Of a stretch of 22,450 nt of DNA, positions 19,236 to 22,450 are shown one piece after another. The DNA is from Didymodactylos carnosus (Eukaryota; Rotifera; Eurotatoria; Philodinida; Philodinidae). The stretch's first letter is position 1; each line of letters starts with the position of its first letter. The notes beneath the pieces are model-generated. The model was not told where the DNA came from, made no database searches, and was given only the letters and a program-made list of their open reading frames with translations. The position numbers and the translations under genes are program-made. Location: the NCBI GenBank assembly GCA_905250885.1, contig CAJNOQ010002833.1, positions 1-22,450 of the forward strand, read 5' to 3'.

Positions 19236-19298
19236 AACATAAACTCATCATATCGCTTCCTCTCCACCATGACATATTTTGAGAGGGATTAATAAACT
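19236..19298 (-). repeat. 63-bp direct repeat, copy 1, coding-like fragment
   Basis: It matches 20646-20708 at 62 of 63 bases. On the minus strand, after an acceptor-like TTTTACTAG, it reads INPSQNMSWWRGSDMMSLCL and then a stop. In the other copy the Arg codon AGA (19261-19263) is TGA. It looks like a copied exon fragment, with this copy holding the intact reading. Confidence 0.85.
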
Positions 19299-19606
19299 AG
19301 TAAAAGTTTCACAATCACTTCATACGATCTGATTTTTCACGTACCTAGGTTTCTTGTTAACTACTGTAAATATAACTGCATTGTTGCTTCTTTTTGCCTG
19401 CTTAATTGAAGAGCACGAATAAAATAAATTGCAACAAACATCAGCATCCTCAACTACCACCAACTACCGAAAAATATTGGATGCAACTGTGGATGACTGT
19501 GGCCCACTCTTCTAATTAGGACGGGTCTGCTGTTAGTAGGGCTCCATCCATTCATAAGTAACATATTAGTAGAGCAAGCTGATCCGAGCAATATGTCCAA
19601 TTTTAA

Positions 19607-19762
19607 GTGCAAATTAATGAGAAATTATATGGATTTGAGATCAAAGTTCAATGGGGCCTTGGAGTCGTAGATATACGTGGAATTCTTCAAGATGGAAACA
19701 CAAATTGGATAGCTGAGAATCCTACTGGAAATGTTGTATCAACTCCAAAGAAACTCCTCTAA
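19607..19762 (+). CDS. Possible short exon or gene fragment, unknown product
   Basis: The plus-strand frame opens after TTTTAAG and contains KLYGFEIKVQWGLGVVDIRG, then ILQDGNTNWIAENPTGNVVS, ending TPKKLL and TAA at 19760. Fifty-one codons is short, but the composition (Gly, Asp, Trp, Pro in balanced use) is protein-like and unlike the low-complexity frames around it. No start codon or strong splice site fixes its limits. It could be the last exon of a gene whose other exons lie outside, or a relic. Confidence 0.25.
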   Translation: MQINEKLYGFEIKVQWGLGVVDIRGILQDGNTNWIAENPTGNVVSTPKKLL

Positions 19763-20205
19763 GGCTTTCAAGGGACGGAGCAAAGTGGGTATGGCATTCT
19801 AAATGTAAGAGTTTATCAATAATATTAATGATAAAAAAGGACGATGTCCAAAATCCCGTAGGAATCGACCCCTTCTGAAAATGTTTTAATTTCGATGTGG
19901 ATCGATAGAGAATTCAATTCTAAGTAGTTTTCTGTACTTTTCGAAGCTTCGAAATGCATTTTGTTGCAAAAATAAATTACCAACGTTTTTAACGCTGAAG
20001 TGCCATTAATAATTTATTTTCGTTAGTAAATGGAAATGGAACTTTTTTTCAAATATACCAATCGATAGAGCTCGACGAGCTAATCAAGAATATGTGCGAC
20101 GGAATGCTTGAAAGTAAAAATAATCTTTACTTTTTATCGAAAAGCTACTCCGGATCTAACTTTTTAGTGCTCTCTGTCACGGTATTTCGCTTTTTTCTAT
20201 ACCAC

Positions 20206-20545
20206 TTAAGCTTTAATCACAAACCATTCCAAGTGTAATGAGTAGCCCGTGAAGAGAGCTACAAGAATATGTATAAATAATTGATTCGACTGATTGGGAT
20301 CATTGTAAAATCTCCAGCATAAGCTCAACAACACTTTAACGATCTTTATTTTTGCTCTTCTTTTGCTTTTTTTCGCCATCAAAGTAGCTTTAAGCACAAC
20401 CCATCTCTAGTACAATAAATAGCTCATGGAAGCAGCTACAAGAATATGTATAAATAATTGAGTTAAAAGTTTGGGATCATGGTGAAATCGTGACAATAAG
20501 TTCAACACAACTCAAAATCACAATATTTTTTGAAATAAATACAAA
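20206..20545 (-). repeat. Diverged tandem duplication, period about 177 bp
   Basis: Bases about 20206-20345 align with about 20388-20525, offset 177, roughly 70-75% alike, with an identical core AGCTACAAGAATATGTATAA. On the minus strand both copies read QLFIHILVA followed by similar residues (EWFVIKA against RWVVLKA). The right copy has stops; the left copy is open for 63 codons to a TAA at 20206. Either a decayed coding duplication or a diverged satellite. Confidence 0.7.
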
Positions 20546-20645
20546 TGTTTATCATCCCGAATCGTTTCCAAAGCAAAATAAAGGTGATATTCGTAATCAG
20601 CGCTAAAAACTGAGTCGAATACTCAGGGTAAAAAAACGGCCCGTT

Positions 20646-20708
20646 AACATAAACTCATCATATCGCTTCCTCACCACCATGACATATTTTGAGAGGGATT
20701 AATAAACT
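20646..20708 (-). repeat. 63-bp direct repeat, copy 2
   Basis: Second copy of the repeat at 19236-19298, 1,410 bases to the right, with one substitution. On the minus strand it forms the end of the 58-codon frame at 20671-20847 and carries TGA where the other copy has AGA. Flanks of the two copies are unrelated. Confidence 0.88.
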
Positions 20709-20847
20709 GAGAGCCCGTTTGATCATACACACAAAATTCATTTGCTTTAAATAAATTAAATATATTTTTACGTATTACCAGTTGTTTCGGATACGATTGT
20801 TGTTGACTAGAAAATACGCCAAAGATTATTAACAAGAATACTTTCAT
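20671..20847 (-). CDS. Small secreted-protein-like frame, 58 codons, perhaps truncated
   Basis: ATG at 20847, stop TGA at 20671. The N-terminus MKVFLLIIFGVFSSQQQSYP is a textbook-like signal peptide: a Lys, a hydrophobic core, then small and polar residues. The remainder (NLFKANEFCVYDQTGSQ, then INPSQNMSWW) has one Cys and no known domain. A donor-like CTG|GTAATA (20778) would end the first exon after 23 codons, which is an alternative model. The reading continues past the TGA as GSDMMSLC, and the other copy has Arg instead of stop, so this gene may be a pseudogene or a 5' fragment of a larger secreted protein. Confidence 0.4.
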   Translation of the reverse strand: MKVFLLIIFGVFSSQQQSYPKQLVIRKNIFNLFKANEFCVYDQTGSQFINPSQNMSWW

Positions 20848-21411
20848 CTTCTCAACTAGAATAAAGGTAATAATGACAGTTTATGTATACATATGAAAGA
20901 AAAAGAAAATAAGCGTATGATGACAGAAATGTTAGTTCAGTTGATCAGATATCGTTATTATTCAGTGTTATATCATTTCACCAAGTCTATTAGATAATTA
21001 CTCAGCTGAAATACTCCTATTATGTATAATCAAGGGGAAAAAATCTCACTTCAAGTGTGTGCACTTATGACTGAAGGGTAACTTGAAGTGACGAAGTGAC
21101 ATTTTGAGAGTGCGAGTCAATTTTAGAGCGAACGTAGTTTATATTTTGTGCTTTTTTGACTGTTTACTATTTTTCTCTTCTCTGCAGAAAATCGCGATCC
21201 GAACTTTGGACCTTGTTGTAAGAAGAATTAACCTTTTTGTTAAAAACCAACAGTCGAATATACCTAGTAGAAATTTTGTTATTGACGTTGTCTTTTCTTA
21301 TGTACTTTAATTTAAACCGTACCAAATTTTATTGAGAAACAATAAAAACTATCAACATATAAAGATATATTGGAATACAAGTGTTTAGACATTTGGACTT
21401 TAATACTTGTT
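20848..21411. other. Stretch without identified gene
   Basis: On the minus strand this is upstream of the signal-peptide frame and could hold its promoter; I see no clear TATA. A plus-strand open frame at 21104-21310 is unrecognised. The right end adjoins the retrotransposon remnant, whose true left limit may lie before 21412. Confidence 0.3.
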
Positions 21412-22205
21412 ATGGAATATGGACTAATTTAATATAGCAGCACTACTCAAGCCAATATTGAAAGATTAGAGAAACTACAGAATGAAGCTCTACTGTTTAT
21501 CTCGGGAGCTTGCCGTGGCTCAAACATACTGAAACTACAAGTAGAACTTATACCATCTGTGAGACAGCTTATAAAGTACAAAAAATTGTTATTTATTTTC
21601 AAAATCGTGCATAACATGACTCATACTTATCTCAGAAATCTCATAGTTTTGAAACAGGATATCAACACTCGGAAGACGCGACACTTTAAACCTTTGGATA
21701 TACATCGTGCTATTAGCTATATCAAGCATGTCGAGAAATCCGTTTTAGCCAGTACCATTCAAGACTGGAATGACTTAGATCACAACACCCGTTCTCTAAC
21801 AGATACTGAAGAATTTTCCACAAAGCTGAAGCAAAATCTTAATTTTCCGTCACCCCTAAATGGTTCTCTGTCGGACATATACGTAATATTACTCACATGA
21901 CAAGGATGCGTTTAAGATTCAGTTTTCTTTCTGCGGACCAATACAAGGGACATTTTGTACCCAATCCTTTTTGCCAAACTTGCATCACTCCCGAAACAGC
22001 AGAATACTACTTCCTACATTGTAGACGCTTTGCCCAAGAAAGATTGCAAATGCTAGCCAACTTCCCATTAGTTACAGGCACAAATACTTACCTCAGTATA
22101 GAACAGATTTTAAAGGGGTACGATTCCGTGAGCGTAGAACATAATTGTGTCCTAGTGGAGCACATACATCAATACACTGAGCACACAACACGCTTTGCTT
22201 CATAA
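21412..22205 (+). pseudogene. 3' end of a non-LTR retrotransposon reading frame, 5'-truncated and frameshifted
   Basis: Relic of a LINE polymerase protein in the CR1/L2/Jockey-like group. Starting at MEYGLI (21412) there is an in-frame TAA at 21430, then the end of the reverse transcriptase: TTQANIERLEKLQNEALLF and the region VLASTIQDWNDLDHNTRSL. This frame ends at TGA 21897. The reading resumes in another frame (shift between about 21840 and 21875) as MTRMRLRFSFLSADQYKG and a zinc-knuckle-like C-terminus, FCQTCITPETAEYYFLHC, then a stop at 22203. In intact elements this is one continuous frame. The catalytic reverse transcriptase and endonuclease parts are absent. No poly(A) tail is visible after 22205. 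Confidence 0.8.
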
Positions 22206-22313
22206 CTCATCATATTGTCTCTTTTGTCTGTAGAAATTTTGTTCGTAAGTAGAAAATAATCATTACAATTTACATGCTTCTGCTTTTCTGTTTCTTTCTT
22301 TCTTATCTCCAAG

Positions 22314-22450
22314 AATGATGATTCAAGACAAGCAGGACGACGACGATCTATTTCAACCAAGTTTAACACAAATGAAATTTGTAGATACGACGTTGATAGA
22401 ATATTTACAAGTACAGATGTTTTACATCGTTTAATATATATACACAATGA
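22314..22450 (+). CDS. Probable exon start of another gene, running off the window
   Basis: A strong acceptor, TTTCTTTCTTTCTTATCTCCAAG, precedes 22314 (its AG is 22312-22313). The frame then stays open for 45 codons to the window edge: DDSRQAGRRRSISTKFN, then NEICRYDVDRIFTSTDVLHR. The mixed, polar composition looks like real protein and the plus-strand reading is more convincing than the minus-strand frame over the same DNA. RRRSIS resembles a basic phosphorylation-type site. The family is not recognised. Confidence 0.42.

Noticed and set aside
22206-22447. Minus-strand frame at the right edge
   Set aside because: It overlaps the better plus-strand exon candidate and the retrotransposon end; its composition is less protein-like.
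1-22450. tRNA, rRNA, CRISPR, operon or phage features
   Set aside because: None seen. The sequence has eukaryotic splice signals and animal-type genes throughout.

Overview
This window is AT-rich eukaryotic, almost certainly invertebrate metazoan, DNA. It has spliced exons with GT..AG borders, a TRPA-type ion channel split over about 13.5 kb with introns up to 4.4 kb, a FLYWCH/Mutator-like (MULE) transposase, a non-LTR retrotransposon remnant, and several small inverted-repeat elements. I cannot name the species. Nothing looks prokaryotic: there are no operons, ribosome-binding-site logic, CRISPR arrays or rRNA/tRNA genes.

Layout. 1-1544: a broken MULE transposase on the minus strand, facing an inverted 67-bp copy of part of itself at the window edge. 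1560-3317: no clear gene. It holds an (AG)n microsatellite, a cluster of TTTTTACTGATA words and a TATA-bearing, possibly LTR-like segment. 3318-16813: the main gene, a TRPA1-like channel on the minus strand. I place six exons (16532-16813, 13898-14639, 9028-9489, 7263-7820, 6377-7072, 3318-4032). The first five join in perfect phase and encode about 14 ankyrin-like repeats plus S1-S3. The last encodes S5, pore, S6 and a C-terminal tail. The short S4 exon that should lie between 4033 and 6376 was not found, and the phases of its neighbours show it must exist or have been lost. Three exons each carry one in-frame TAA and nothing else wrong, so the gene is either a young pseudogene or something unusual. 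Its introns hold a TA-flanked MITE-like element (5741-5913), a 44-bp direct repeat, a 30-bp tandem repeat, a ~264-bp near-perfect palindrome (12438-12701) and a possible nested exon (16063-16272).

17195-17650: an open frame of unknown function, possibly a 5' exon. 18498-19045: a 117-bp inverted repeat with a perfect palindrome at its edge, followed by a pyrimidine-rich tract. 19236-20847: coding-like fragments on both strands, including a 58-codon frame that starts like a secretory signal peptide and shares a 63-bp duplication, and a ~177-bp diverged tandem duplication. 21412-22205: the 3' end of a non-LTR retrotransposon reading frame with a stop and a frameshift. 22314-22450: the likely start of an exon of another plus-strand gene running off the window.

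The channel is the only recognisable host gene of known role. The rest is transposon debris and unassigned exon-like fragments. The most interesting points are the three TAA codons in an otherwise intact channel gene, the missing S4 exon, and the duplicated small secreted-protein-like fragment.
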